Source: Parapristionchus giblindavisi
Lineage: Eukaryota > Nematoda > Chromadorea > Rhabditida > Diplogasteridae
DNA length: 64,000 nucleotides
Assembly: GCA_943737045.1 (NCBI GenBank)
Contig: CALSFV010000229.1
Span: 415,001 to 479,000, forward strand
Direction of reading: 5' to 3'
Positions 43,935-57,200 of this stretch are shown here, one piece after another. The notes under the pieces are model-generated. The model did not search any database. It saw only the letters and a list, made by a program, of their open reading frames with translations, and was not told the origin of the DNA. A program made the position numbers and the translations under genes. Each line of letters starts with the position of its first letter. Within the stretch, counting starts at the first letter, position 1.

Positions 43935-45430
43935 TGACAATAGCCGAAGCTGAACAGATTGCTACAACTTCAGCTAAACAAAGCCTATAACTTGTAATTG
44001 TAATTGTATAATAATCAAATCATATTTTGTGTAGAGATTAAACTAATATATTATTGTATTTATTTTATTTCCGAGATAAAGAACGATTAAATGTGAATGT
44101 GATCTATATTATATTTTATGACCGTGGATTAGCGTATTTTCAGCTAACATATTGGTATTATGGCCCTTCTTCAGATGTTATCCTTTATTTGCTAATATAT
44201 GATCATTATTATGTCCATTTTTATTGTTTCCGAAAGTAACACAAGAAAATGCGTTTTATAGAGTTTTCTCTCTCGTTTTTTCGGGGTTTTTGACCGGAGA
44301 ATGAGCTTTCCGAATTATTTCTGCAATGAATTTTCCATTCAATCCTGCGTGTGACTGTGAATTATCTGATATATCTCAAAAAAGGTAATCGAAGAAGAAC
44401 ATTTATTAAGAAATATTGTAAAGTAAAAAAAAGTTGGATATTCCATTTGTGTTGTAGACATTTCGCATGAATTCCGCAATGAAATTGAACAGATTCGATT
44501 CCTAATTTTACCTCGTTTTGACTAAATGAAATATTTCGTCTTAAAAAGAAATATAGTGCATTTCTACCACAAAATCATTCAGTGGACTTGATTTACCTGA
44601 AAAATGTACACCCTTTATTTACCTTCCAAACGCTTTTTTAACCATCCGACAACTAAAAAAATACATCATCCACAACATTTGAACCCCCAAAAATGTGATT
44701 GTTCATTTTACATTGATACGAATCCGACATGGTAAATACAAGTGAATTTTTTTTTTGAAAACAACTCTTCGTTTCAAATATTCGCTGCATACGATATCTG
44801 ATAGATGATTAAAGGGACACTTTCATTTCAGTAGGTAGGGTGTAAAAACGCGAAAAAATCGTGAACTTGAAAAAATATTGGAAAATATTCTATCATTTCT
44901 TACTTTCTATTATTTTTTTGTTTCCCTCGTACGACGGCTCAACATTTTTGCAGTATCGTTCATTTCATATTGCAGCAGTTCATCATGAGACCAAGATTGG
45001 GAGTGTCTAGACACTATGATGTGTCTATTTAGTTAAGTAAATAAATATGCAAATATGATGATTTCTTACAGGGTAAGGTAAGACTGTCAAAAGAGACATA
45101 TATTAACAAGAAATATTATCGTTGTTCTCTTAGCGGATGTTTTTTTTGCTTTTTACAATTTATTCTGGAAGAGAAAAAGTTTGCATAGTCAGAGGTAGTT
45201 CTGGTAAACATTGGCGGAATACTGTTATCGTTCAAATTTCGCAACTTTTTTATAGTTTTTTCTCACATTGTCACTTTTTTCAAATGATTTTTTTAAAGTT
45301 CCTAAAACATCCGAAAAGTAGTATTTATATCGTCGGGTACATGCACGACAAAAATATATAACTGAACTATTTATAATATATCAAGAATCGTGATAACTAA
45401 AGACCTAAGATCTGTTTTCCATCTTCCAAG
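43935..45430. other. 3' flank of copy 3, duplicated with copy 2
   Basis: Collinear with 17180-19075 (for example GAAAATGCATTTTC or its variant, CCGGAGAATGAG, ATGAGACCAAGATTGGGAGTG), minus the SINE, LINE-tail and TA-element insertions found there. There is no gene in either version. Shared words reach AGACCTAAGATCTGTTTTCC at 45400. Confidence 0.8.
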
Positions 45431-45435
45431 TACGA

Positions 45436-46400
45436 CACGTGTACTTATTGTTGCTGTGAACATGATGAAAGACTGTTTTATGGAGTCTATATTCCCATAT
45501 CGACAATAATAGGGAAAACACTAGTGGTGTACCCCAAGGTTCAGTATTAGGCCCTTTACTTTTCCTGATCTATACCTCAGAAATTCCATCCCTTGTCCAA
45601 AATAATGGTGTCATTGCAAGGATGTACGCGGATGATATCAAAATTTTCAAAGCTATTGAGGATGAAAATTCGACCGCTCCCCTACAGTCTGCTATAGATG
45701 CCATCACTAAATGGGCGGATGATTGGCAACTCCCACTAGCCGCCCATAAATGCAATTCACTACATCTTGGTAGAGCTAATACCAAGAAGACATACTCAAT
45801 CGGGTCACAAAACTTGACTCAAAAGGATCTAGTCAGAGACCTGGGTTTCATTATTCAGAAATCTTTAACCTTCACAGATCACTGTAAAAATATTGCTATG
45901 AAAGGTAAAACAGCATGCCATATTCTCCTACGAGCACTGAGGACCAAAAATGTGGATGTCCTCCTTAATGCATATACGATATATATAAGACCAATCCTTG
46001 AAAGCGCATCAGTAGTTTTTAATCCGTTCAAAAAGCACGACAAAATAGTCATCGAAAGAGTACAGAATTATTTCACAAGAAGGCTATTTATGCGCTGTTA
46101 CAGCCATACCTGGGATACTGTGCCCTGTAGCGCACTGAGAAACACCCAGTTGGGCATAGAGTCCTTAGAGAAGCGCAGAGAGCACGTAGATTTGAGGACA
46201 GCCATGAACCTACTTAGAGGAAAATATAAAATATCCAATAAAAAATCCCACTATTTTCGCCCTTATACCACACGAAACAGACTCAACTTTAACAACCCCG
46301 GATCTAGATTTAACTATAGACATTACAGCTTCTTTCCTAGAGCGGCAAGACTTTTGGTACAACCTGGCAATCAAATAGAGTTTCCCTAACCAATTATGTT
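45436..46400 (+). pseudogene. 5'-truncated LINE reverse transcriptase (CR1/Jockey-like)
   Basis: Coding similarity starts at about 45512 with SGVPQGSVLGPLLFLIY, then RMYADDIKIF (catalytic YADD motif), then LGFIIQKSLTF and YTIYIRPILESASVVFNP, ending at TAA 46387-46389. These are domains 4-7 and the thumb of a non-LTR reverse transcriptase. The endonuclease and the first half of the polymerase are missing, as in 5'-truncated LINE copies. The frame is open from 45513 to the stop. Insertion is just past the end of the copy 2/copy 3 shared flank. Confidence 0.88.
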
Positions 46401-47458
46401 TAGTCTCTATTGTTCCAAAGATTCGTCCATTATTCTACTCTTTAACCCGTGAGAATTTCATTGTCATTATCTTTATCATCATTTTCTTGTCTCGATTCAT
46501 TTCGTTTCTTTTACTTCTATCACACGTTTCACTGTTTACTCATGAATACGTATAAATATTATTATAACAAGAGAACTTACCAATACTACTCGCTTCTTTC
46601 CTTGTTTGAGAGATTCATTACAGCAGTATTTGTGAAATGAGGAAAAATCGAAAAATGGGGAAAAAATAGGAAACTACGTTCATTACTGGAAATAATTATG
46701 TGCTCAAAAGTCTCGAAAATAAAAAAAACTATATGAAAAAGGGTCTGGAGAATGTGTGAAAAGAGGAGAGTTTTTTTCTGCTTTTAATTTCTCTCATTGT
46801 CAGTAACTTTTGAAAGGAGTGTAAACCCCTTCCTTTGATTCTTTCGTTAGCGTTCATAAAAATTCCATCAAAATGATTGAATCCGTTGTTCTGTTTCATT
46901 TGGAAAAGAAAAGCTGAGAAAATTCTACTGTTTTCACACACTCTGCTTTTCCGTTTCTATTCTTTTTCGGCTTTTGAACATCACAAATAATGAAAACTGA
47001 AAACTGATTAAATCTTGTTGGATAACCAAACTACAATGAATGCAATACAATAATGACCTTTATCAAACCAATTCCAATGGTTTCACTAAACTACTGAATA
47101 CTTTGGGTATGCTGAGGTCCCATACAAAGGGCAAAACTCCAATCAACGGGTTTAATGAGAGATATGAGATATCGTGCGAACACGCGACGCATACATTGTT
47201 TCCAGGCTTGATTCGAATATAATATTTCGTCCGTAATCCCCTTCATTCCCATGAAGTGCATAATCATAATAAGCTTCCGAAAACCGATTGCGAGTCTGAT
47301 CTTTGATCTTTGAACTTTCTATTTTGGCGTAATACTATATCATCTCCCTCACTAATCCTCTTTCTCTCTCGATCCTTCTATCTTTCAATGGTCGACTTCC
47401 ACCAACGTTTCATCTCCAATTTCCCTGTGTTGCTCTCACGAGCGTTTTACTCGTTTAA
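46401..47458. other. Gene-poor spacer
   Basis: No exon pattern is supported. It contains an inverted pair TGTGTGAAAAG..CTTTT around 46757 and 46925 with GTGTAAACCCC at 46820, possibly another decayed hairpin element, and a TGATCTTTGATCTTTGAAC motif at 47299-47320. Confidence 0.5.
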
Positions 47459-47563
47459 AGGCACACTAATTTGAAACTCTCCGCTCTGGCAATGCTCTCT
47501 CGCTTTCTTTGTCTACGAGAGACCGTTGCCAGAGCAGAGAATAACAGTTGGGGTGTACCTTAA
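47459..47563. mobile_element. Hairpin MITE, AAGGCACACTAATTTGAAAC family
   Basis: AAGGCACACTAATTTG at the left and GGGGTGTACCTT at the right. The inner palindrome is CTCTGGCAATGCTCTCTCG with GAGAGACCGTTGCCAGAG. One of at least six family members in 47-59 kb. Confidence 0.75.
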
Positions 47564-47589
47564 CTCCACTTCCTTGGATCGTTTATTTC

Positions 47590-48165
47590 CTATTATATCT
47601 TGTTTTGCGTTATCTTTGTCTACCTCTTTCTTTTTTATATATATTTTCCCGATATATCTAGAACTCTAATTATATTTTTACTCTCTATCTCTCTCATTCT
47701 ATTTGCATCTGTGTCGTTTTCATGCTTCACTATTTATTTCTCTGTACTGTCTACACTTTCATATCTCCAAATTCTTTTTCCTCTTTCTTTATCTCTCCAA
47801 ATTTCCTCTATCTCTCTAGTTCCAACACTTTGTATCTTAACATCTTCCATATTTTTAAACTATCTTCTTCTTTTTTCTCAATTTCTACATCTATCTCGAT
47901 CTCTGCAATTTTTTCTGTGACTATTTCTCCTTGTATCTTTTCTCTCATTTTCAGTCTCTCACCTTCTCTTTGTCTATTTCTTTCTCTTTTTCTCTCTACT
48001 CCTCTACCTCTTCCTCTATCGTTCTCTTCGCCTCTTACTATCTTTCGTTTCCCTATCTTTCCCCTACTCTGTATCTCTCTTTCTCTACCTCTCTCTTTCT
48101 CTGCGTCTCTCCGCTCCCCCTCGCCTCTCACCCCATCTCTGATCAACTCCATATCTCTCTAGGTG
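47590..48165. repeat. Pyrimidine-rich tract
   Basis: Almost 600 bp of CT-rich, T-rich plus strand (TCTCTCTTTCTCTACCTCTC type). It opens long but compositionally biased frames on both strands; these are not genes. A hairpin CTCTCTAGGTGC..GCACCCTAGAGAG follows at 48155-48190. Confidence 0.8.
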
Positions 48166-48589
48166 CATTTAGCTGAGCACCCTAGAGAGCGAGAGAGGCG
48201 AGAGCGCCAGACTGTCCAGAGTCAATGCACACTACATCAGGGGGCAGAGACGTAGAGTAAAAAAGTCTCTATCTCACTCCCTTTTCTTCTACCCCCCTTC
48301 CTTCATTCACTCTCTTATTACTCGTCTCTGACGTTTCGCTGATCGAGACATCTTTTGCACTGTTTAAGGGCTTTTTAGTGACCTTTCGACTCGAATTATC
48401 GATTTTACCAATGTTTTCAGCCTGGAAAAGTGTTTTAAGCCGGTCTCGAGTCGGTTGTAGGTGTTACTGTGGTCTTTGGTCACTGTTGGTTTAAAGTTGT
48501 TTACTTGGTTTTGTTGATTTTTTTGGTCATTCTAATAGACTAAGAATGATTAGTCACAAATCGATAGTGCTGATAAGGTATTGTTAGTA

Positions 48590-48695
48590 ACATAGAGGGA
48601 GAGGGAGAGGAAGAGGGAGAGAAGGAAAGGGAGAGGGAGAGGAAAAGGGAGAGGGAGAGATAGAGATACAAAAGAGGTAGAGGTAGAGTTGCGCG
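48590..48695. repeat. GAGAGGGA-type purine tract
   Basis: Imperfect GAGAGGGAGAGGAAGAGG repeat. The surrounding DNA 48200-50090 has no supported gene. It contains repeated fragments TGTGTGAAAAGTGGAGAGTT (about 49090) and the inverted partner of the 9.1-9.35 kb repeat (49490-50075). Confidence 0.8.
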
Positions 48696-50092
48696 AATAG
48701 AACCTTTCGAACACTGAATCAATTCTCACTCTCTTTCCCTGATTATATCTCACTTTTCTTGGACATCGTCACGTGTATTCTTATTGTGCTGTTCAGAAGT
48801 CAGGAAAAGAAAAGAAAAATTAAGAAAACTCTCTTCGTTTCACACACTCTATCGGCTCTTTTCTCTTTTTTTCATAACTTGTGAACGTCATCGTGGTTAT
48901 CCTTTTTGCTACTTTTAATTAAACGCGCATCCTTAGAAAATTGAATCTCTCCGCTCTTCTCTCTCGCAAACAAAGGTTCTTGGCGAGCAAAGAAATATGT
49001 GCACTCCAAGTTTCTAAAGATATTTATGCTTTACTTTTCCTCAATATGACATTTAAAATACACGAAATGAAAAGGAAAAGACAGAGAGAGTGTGTGTGAA
49101 AAGTGGAGAGTTTTCCTGTTTTTTTTTTTCATTTTCTTTTCGCATATTTTGAACACAGTTAAATTTCAATGAACGGGAAAAAACAGTCGCGGATGGCTCT
49201 CTCGTATCTTGCACCATTTCCTTTAGTCCTCATTAGAATTATCATTAGTATTATCATTAGTATCATGGGAAGCCAACTTCTTCGGTCATCTCCAAACTGC
49301 CTGTCGATCTTCTCGGATATGTGAAATCGAAGACGCGCATATGAAGATCAACATCAGTGTTCTGGGACTGTCGGAAGTAAGAAGAGCTTTTTCCCCATGC
49401 ACATCAGAGTCCCACTCTTGATAAATGTGTTTTAAACTGTAAACTGTAACCTCATTAGATATGGTCAGATGTTCTAAAGTGAAGAAAAGAGACGGGATTC
49501 GAACAAAAAGTTGTTTATGAGACTTCCTTTGAAAGGGTAATCAGGCGCAATTCAATATGGTTGTCAACATACCAAATACATCCCCGAAAGGTTGATGAGG
49601 ACAATAAAGGTACACATTTAAGCATAGACAGAAGTTCATCAAAACACTAACTAGCATCATTTAAAGCGCAATTCTCTCTTATCCCTCTTATAAACTATCA
49701 CTACCTCATACCTATCTCACAAAATCCGGTCAAAATAGCGATTTATCATACATGTGCAAGGAAGAGGAGAGTTTGAAATCAGCTCGGAGTGTCCCTTCAA
49801 ATACTTTTTTTCTGGATAGTTTTGGGGATTTTATTGTTATTTTCTTGATGATATTCATTCAATTGACTCATTGTCGGTTCAAGAAATCCCCACATAATCT
49901 ATTGTCATTCTCATGGTCGTCATAATTATCATCATTTTTTATCAGTTTTTTATCAGGTTAATTATTATGATTATGTATAAATAAAAAATCTTGTATGACA
50001 CGTCTTCTTTTTGTTTTCGAAGCCAGAACGACCGTTCAAGAATAGAGACTCTCCTAAAATGAATGTTGTCTCGATTTTCCGCCATTCGAAGG

Positions 50093-50300
50093 TACACCCC
50101 AAGCTCATTTGAAACTCCCCGCTCTGGGCATACTCTCTAGCTTTCTTTGTTGATGAGAGAGTGTTGCCAGAGTTGAGAACAACTCGGGGTGTATATTAGC
50201 GAGAGTTGAGAGCAACTCGGGGTGTATATTAGCGAGAGTTGAGAGCAACTCGGGGTGTATATTAGCGAGAGTTGAGAGCAACTCGGGGTGTATATTAGCG
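50093..50300. repeat. Hairpin MITE extended into a 33-bp tandem repeat
   Basis: 50093-50200 is an AAGGTACACCCCAAGCTCAT-type hairpin. Its right end, 33 bp long (AGAGTTGAGAACAACTCGGG plus GTGTATATTAGCG), is present four times at 50169, 50202, 50235 and 50268. Only the terminal segment was amplified. Confidence 0.9.
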
Positions 50301-50759
50301 GGCAAAAAGAATCGAACATCGTGTTGTTTTTCAGTAACTAGTTGTTCCATTCTTGTATTCCATTCTTTTTGGTCTCTACTGTACCTTTAAGACACCAGCG
50401 TACTATGATGAATATCTCTCACTGATCAGATCAAATGTTTCTTCTTTGTTTATTCTTCATTCACTACTATAGAAGAGACCATCATTGTTTCTTTCGCTCT
50501 TTGTCCCTCTCCTCAATCCACTTGACGCTACGTGACTATCTCTCAGAGTTTTTTCGATCTCTCAGGTTTTCCGAGCCCCTGAAGATGGTATCTTCACCTT
50601 GCTATACTATCACGTTGACAGAGAACTACGAGAGTTTGATATGATTTCCGTTTTGCTTTGCTGGCTTTTTTGTATTTGAAAACCAGAAAGTGCAAAATAG
50701 CCGCGCATATCGATTTATCAGCCACCATGAACTCTGTTTGCCGCTGACATCATTCTAAT

Positions 50760-51180
50760 CTATCTTTGCGATTTTCTCTACCTCTCTCCCTCCCTCTCCC
50801 TTCTCACTCTCTACCTCTCCCTCTCCATCTACCTCTCTATCTTTACCTCTACCAGTATACCAGTGTATCTAAACCTTTGGTTCTACCTCTGCCTCTTCCT
50901 CTAACGTTAAACGTTTTATTCTACTCATTGATCTTCTATCTGTCTCAATCTCCTATCTCTATTTTTCTCTGTCTCTCGTACTTTTACACTCTCTCCCTCT
51001 CCCTCCCCTGTTTACCTCTCTCTCTAAATCTCTCATCTCTCTCCCCTATCTCCCCTCTATTTTCCAACTCACCTTCCTCTTCCTCTTCCTCTTCCTCGCC
51101 TCTACCCCTATTCCTCCTCTCTCTATCTTTCTCGCTCACGATTTCTCTTTCGTTCACTTTTATACTCTCTACATAAATGT
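50760..51180. repeat. Pyrimidine-rich tract upstream of the receptor gene
   Basis: CTCTCCCTCTACCTC-type simple sequence, ending about 90 bp before the start codon of the nuclear receptor at 51272. Its translation is low-complexity and not credible. Confidence 0.8.
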
Positions 51181-51271
51181 CATCGATCTTCCATTCACTA
51201 CACTAATCGTAAAAGTTGCATTTTTTCAATTTATTGATTTTTTCAATTTATTGATTTTTTTCAACATCAGA

Positions 51272-54200
51272 ATGACGGAGCCGGGCCTCTCCTCACAATC
51301 ACCGGTCGGCGGAGGACCGTCAAGTAGTACGGCTTCGGCTCCAGAAGAGATCTGTCTCGTGTGTCAGGACGCCAGCACCGGCTACCATTACGGTGTGCCG
51401 TCGTGCAATGGATGGTGCGTTTTCCTAATTGCACTTGGTCATGGGAAACTTTGATTAAATCAGTGTAGGCGATGTTTACTAATCCATGTCGGAATCGCAT
51501 CTGATTAAAGGTAAATACCAATGGAAAGATTATGGGTGTGTGTAGATTCTGTGTGAGGGACACTAACTAGACAGGAACTGTGGCACAAACTTCCTCTACC
51601 TCTACCCCTTCCTCTATCTCTCTCACATACTCTCTCTTAATTTCTTATTGTTCACCTACAATAAGTGAACATTGAGCATCCAGGTGATCGTTGTCCAGCT
51701 GTTTATATCCCTTTAAGGAACATTGCAATGAGAGAAAAATCGATAATACCATAAAGGTGTCATTAGTTCGTATACACTTTGATTACAACGATATTTTCTG
51801 ATGATTAATAAACGCTATAGCCTTCAACGCCATCATCTCAGTGGACTTCCCTTCCCACATCCACAACTCGCGCTCTTCCTCTCTCGATCTGACATTGTTT
51901 CTCAATCAATATGCTCTTATCTCCCACTCCGACCCTTCTCTATCAATCTAGTTTCTTTACCGACTGATAGGGGGCGATTGCTAACGACCACGGATTATTG
52001 CACAACACGTGAAGAAGTACATCATAGGAACACCCTACGTTTATTCACTCTCTGCTCTGACCACTTTCTCTCACTCTCCCTCTACCTCTCTCATATCCCA
52101 TGTATACCCTGTGGTCATTGCCAGAGAGGAGATTATCGAAATTCTTCGGAGTGTAATGCTGAAATACTGAATTTAAACGAAGAGAAACACCTTTATTTAT
52201 CTAGCGTTTCGGCATGAACCTGATGTATGAGTGAGAGTGAGAGAGTTTGTTGTGCGTGGAAAGGAAATTACGGCATAGCAACTTTCTTCAAATAATCCCT
52301 GGTCAATTATTATACAATCGTCACTAAAGAGTTTGAAGAGTTCAAGGAGTGAAACACAATTCACAGATGATGGAACACTTACAATTACACCCCGAGCTAA
52401 TTTCAAAGTCCGTTCTGGCCACACTCTCTCGCTTTCTGCGTATATGAGAGAGCATTGCCAGAGCGAAATTCAGAGAGAGTAAAATTCAGCGTTCAAAATC
52501 TGCAAAAAGGAAAAAAAGAGATTTAAAGACTTCGATACATCTTTTCTCAATTTTTGACCATAAATGAGAAATAGTAGAGACTAGATTCGCATGTTGCAAA
52601 AAAATGTGAACAACATCATTAATTTAATCAATTTTTGATTTTCAGTAAAACATTCTTTCGACGTACGATTATGAAGAAGCAAGTGTTCGTGTGTCAATTG
52701 GATGGAAATTGTCCCGTAGATAAGAGTGAGTTGATCTTTGATCTTTTGTCTTTGATCTTTGATCTTTCTCCCATTGCCTAGATCATACTACATACATTAA
52801 TCACGGTCATGTTATAAGTATTGTATTTTGGAAGATTCTGAACATTTTCCAAATAACAGTCATATGTTCGATTTCGTGCAAAACTGTAAATATAATTATG
52901 ATATTTTAATTTGCAAAAGAATAGGTCAGAACACGGGAAATTCTCGTATCCTTGTTTATCATTCATCCAAGAGCGTTTGTAGTATGATAGATTTATCTCC
53001 TTTTGGTCATAAATGAGTCATGGCAAAATAGCTTGTAATAATGATGCGCATTCAGTATTTATTGGGAATAATGTATGTATGTATATTACATATAGATATA
53101 TGTATAGGCGCTACCATTTCATGTCCGGATCTTGTTCAAAAAACATGAAAAAAATCCAAAAATTCAAAAAAAAAAGAAAAGAAAACAGAGGAAATTCTCA
53201 TAAATTCACATACTCTGTCGTCCATTTTCCTTTCTTTTGGTTACTTTTGAATATAAGAATCTCAATTAGTCTTCAACTCAACGTTTCTCTCAGAGCAGTG
53301 ATTGGAGTAGCCGGGAAATAGTGCAAACCCAGACTGATTTGTGTTTTGGTTCACACACACACACGCGCATGTCTGCTTTCTCGTATATGATATTTATAAT
53401 AGCTGACTAAAGTTCAATATCATTTTCGATCTCCTTCTCCCTATTTTTCTCCCTCGCCTTATGTACTTCTCCTTACTTCTGTCCCTCTCCCTCTCTCCCT
53501 AGTTCTCCCTCTCTCCATCTCCCTCTCCCTCTCCTTCTCCCCCCTAGTTTTCTCCCTCCCTCTCCCTCTCCATCTCCCTCTCTCTCACTCTCTCCCTCTC
53601 CCTATTTATCTCCCTTTTACTCTCCCACTCCCTCCCTCTCCCTAGTTCTCTCGCTTGCTTGAAAGGTTTCTCGAGTAAACAGATCGAGTGTCCTGTAGGG
53701 ATTGTTCACTATGGTTCAAAGAGTAGAGAATACAAGGGAAATACATACATATGGTGGATAAGTGAAATTCGAACTCGGAGAAGGAAATTCGAATAGCATA
53801 CGTGACTTTAGCCATGTCAAGAAGCTTGAGAACTTTACGGAGTGAGATTGAGAGAGCAAGAGATCAAGAATGTCTTTGTCCTACAGTTCTTCCGTCGATC
53901 ATTGTTCTCAAGTTGGGAGAACCGTGAGAGAGATTTAGAGACCGTAAAGATATAAAGAACATTATTCATGAAAGGGTGAAATCTGAGAACGACGGATATC
54001 AAAATCTTAGAAAATGATATATAAAATGGGGAAACCCCAATGGCATAACATTTTTTAAAAATCTCTTCTTTAAAATGAATAATTTCGATATGAAATCAAT
54101 AATATCTTCAGGTATTCGATGTGCATGTCGCCACTGTCGATTCAAAAAGTGCATCTCGGTTGGAATGGATCCGAATGGTGAGAAATAAATTAATTATGTA

Positions 54201-57200
54201 GTTCTTCTTATTGTTATTAGTTGGATCAATAGATTTTCATTGCACGAAAAAGGTGATTGGAATGACCACCAAACTAGTAGTCGATATCTTGATCTCTTGA
54301 CTAGATTTATGAGCCCGATTGTGCTTCAAAGCTATTCTTGTGGTTACCATAGTGGCTACAGTAGGCTTGCCAGTACTTCCAAATTCTGGAACAAGACATT
54401 CCATAACGGGAATATGATATTTTGAACAAAACTGTTTTGCTCAATTCGGCGTCGATTCCATTAAATAATTTCAGCAATTCAACAGAATCGTGATCCAATC
54501 GGTTACACAAAAAGAACTCGTCGATATCCCGTTGTGAAGACTGCAACTGTACCCCTGAATGCATCGGAAGAATCATCACCCAAGGGATTGGTATGTCGGA
54601 ATTTTATTTATTTATTTATATTTATTTAACGTTCTCTACAAAAATCATATATACACTGTGTGACCGATCTGTTGAATTGTCTCGTTTTCCGTGATATTTA
54701 ATTGCAAAAACCGCACAAGCTATGCTTTTTTTGTTGAATGAAAAACAACGGTTATTAATTTTTGAATTGTTCCTTATTGTTCGAGGGATGCTCACATAAA
54801 GATACGTAGATTGAAAGACCAACCTCTTCGTGTAAACAAGGAAATTCCTAGCTCATACTATATACTGGACTTCCGAAAGACAAGAAAGCTGGATGGTCTC
54901 AGGTTACCAACACCATTAGCGGAGCTATGAGGAATAATGTTTCGGTGGTCCTTTAAAATACAGCGCTTCCTGCGAAAACAAAATCCTTTTCATTTCGCGC
55001 CATTTTAGAGATAGGTTAGGAATCTAGGCATTAACAGAGTTCATAGGTGATCTTGATATTGGAATGAGAGCTGAATAAACAATAAGATTAGAAAGTATGA
55101 GGAACTTACTTTAAGATTTATAGAAAGAAGTGGGTTTTCAGAGCTCAGCCTTCACTTCAAAAGGAATGTCACAATGACCGCACAACTTATCGCTTGTCCG
55201 ACTGCCTTAGAAAAATGGCTTGCACGTGAATGCTATCAGAATAGCGTTAATCATTCTTGAGGCTTAAAAAATATTTTTTTCAAAGATATTTTCGAAATAA
55301 AAAATCAAGGAAAACTGATATTGTTAAAGGAAATTCCTATATTTTCTGCTTTCAGTCCGTGGCTTTGGAAGAGACTGCAGCCGTCGTAGCCGAAGATGCA
55401 TTCCTCGTTCGATTGGCTGAATTTGAACAAATTTGTGCGATGGTCCGACGAGCTCCCATTAGTAATCAACAATCTTTGGTTAGTTTTTCTTCAAAAATTA
55501 CAGACTTCCCGTATTTCTGAAGACAAAAATGACAGCTCGAGTTATATCAAAGAAACTCTCTCAAAATTGATGCTCTCTCATCTGTCTGGATTCAAAGAAA
55601 AAATGCTGAAAACAAAATTCTATGAAAGATAAATGCAAATGTTTATTTTGTTTCCTCGAATAATGTTTCAATGATGCTGAGTGCAGTACAAAAATACCAG
55701 AAATGTTCTGAAAAGAAGATAGAAGAGTATTGTGCTTTGTGTAAATATTTACTGCAGTTATATGCCAATAGTCATTGACTTGCAACCGACGATTATGCCT
55801 GAATATGATATCACTGGGAGCTCACAAATTACCCAGTTTATCACTTTCGTAACTATTCCAATTGACTATTGGAAGTATCTTTACCTTTTTAAATACGATA
55901 TTGTAATTTCAGGTGGAGGCAGTGTGTAGTCCGTGCAAGTTTCACAATTCCACTTGGATAGCTGAGAACACTCGACCATCCACACTCATGGTTAGGATTT
56001 TGTATTTTAAATATTATAAATATTATTAATATTAGTATTCTACGTAGATTCCCTGCAACGCTCAATCTCATTCAAAATTCATTGAAAGCAACTCGTTGTA
56101 GTATAGGTATTTATCATATATCAGGCGCACTGTGCACAAATTCGTCTCAAGAGTTCACATGAACAACATGTGAAGCGCTAGAGGATTTCGCCTTTGAAAT
56201 TATGAAAATGAACCCATCTATTCATCTGATAGTGCTAGTCAAACAATTTGTGATATGACGTAACAATGACAATGACAAGTGCAACACTCAATATGAAAAT
56301 TGTATGGAATGTTCTAGTTTCTTGCCTGACTATTAGTTTGTGAGTGTGTTAGTTTCAGCTGTTAGTACCCCATCATTGAACGCTAACAGGTAATTGTGTA
56401 CCCTTCCTTTCTCACTTTCTCGTCTATCAGTCTCTATCACTACCTTTCTTGAGACATCTGCCGCTTCTCATTCCATATCTCACTATCTTATCCTCTATTT
56501 TCTCATTGTCTCTCACTCCCCCACACTCTCTAACATCCTACCATCTGATAAATAGTATCTATGGGTAACCACCGAAGTTTGTTCGCTCTCTACGCTCTGA
56601 TACCAATGGACTTACACTAACAACAACGTAATACTGTCATGTTTTCCTTGTCTTTTACTTCTCGGTAGCGTTAAAGCGACACCCCAAGCTAATTTGAAAC
56701 TCTCCGCTCTGGTCACTCTCTCTCGCTTTCTTTGTTTACGTGAGAGCGTAGCTAATTCGGAGAGTCAAATTAGCTTGGGGTGTGCCTTTAAAGGAATGGT
56801 TTATGATCAGTCTAAATCCACGTAAATATAATCAGTAGCTTATTGTCGATCTTTAATCATACAGTGTTCGTGTTAAAGAAAGAGGGAAATTACATGGATA
56901 ATAGCTTCGCCTGAGTAGGGATAGTATTCATTCATCGATTAAAACATTAACAACTTGAGTATTCGAATATTTTGCCCGTATTCAAGCATATGTTAGCCTG
57001 TATATGGGCTAATCGCCGGTATTTGGCTTCCATTTGTCAGAATGTGAGCAAATCGTCTACGCAACTAGGTAAAGTTGAGAAATTTGTTGCCCATATTTGT
57101 GCAAGTTTGCTCTCTGTGTATGTGAGAAATCAATCGAACCTAAAACGAAGTCATACAATGATGATTTCTTAACATTTTGACTAAACAACGCGGTCTCATG

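Noticed and set aside
47600..48176. Overlapping ORFs up to 146 aa on both strands
   Set aside because: They are low-complexity Ser/Leu/Phe or Arg/Glu translations of a pyrimidine tract. No splice signals or conserved motif.
50766..51176. 136-aa Leu/Ser/Pro ORF upstream of the receptor
   Set aside because: Translation of a CTCTCC tract, not a signal-bearing protein.
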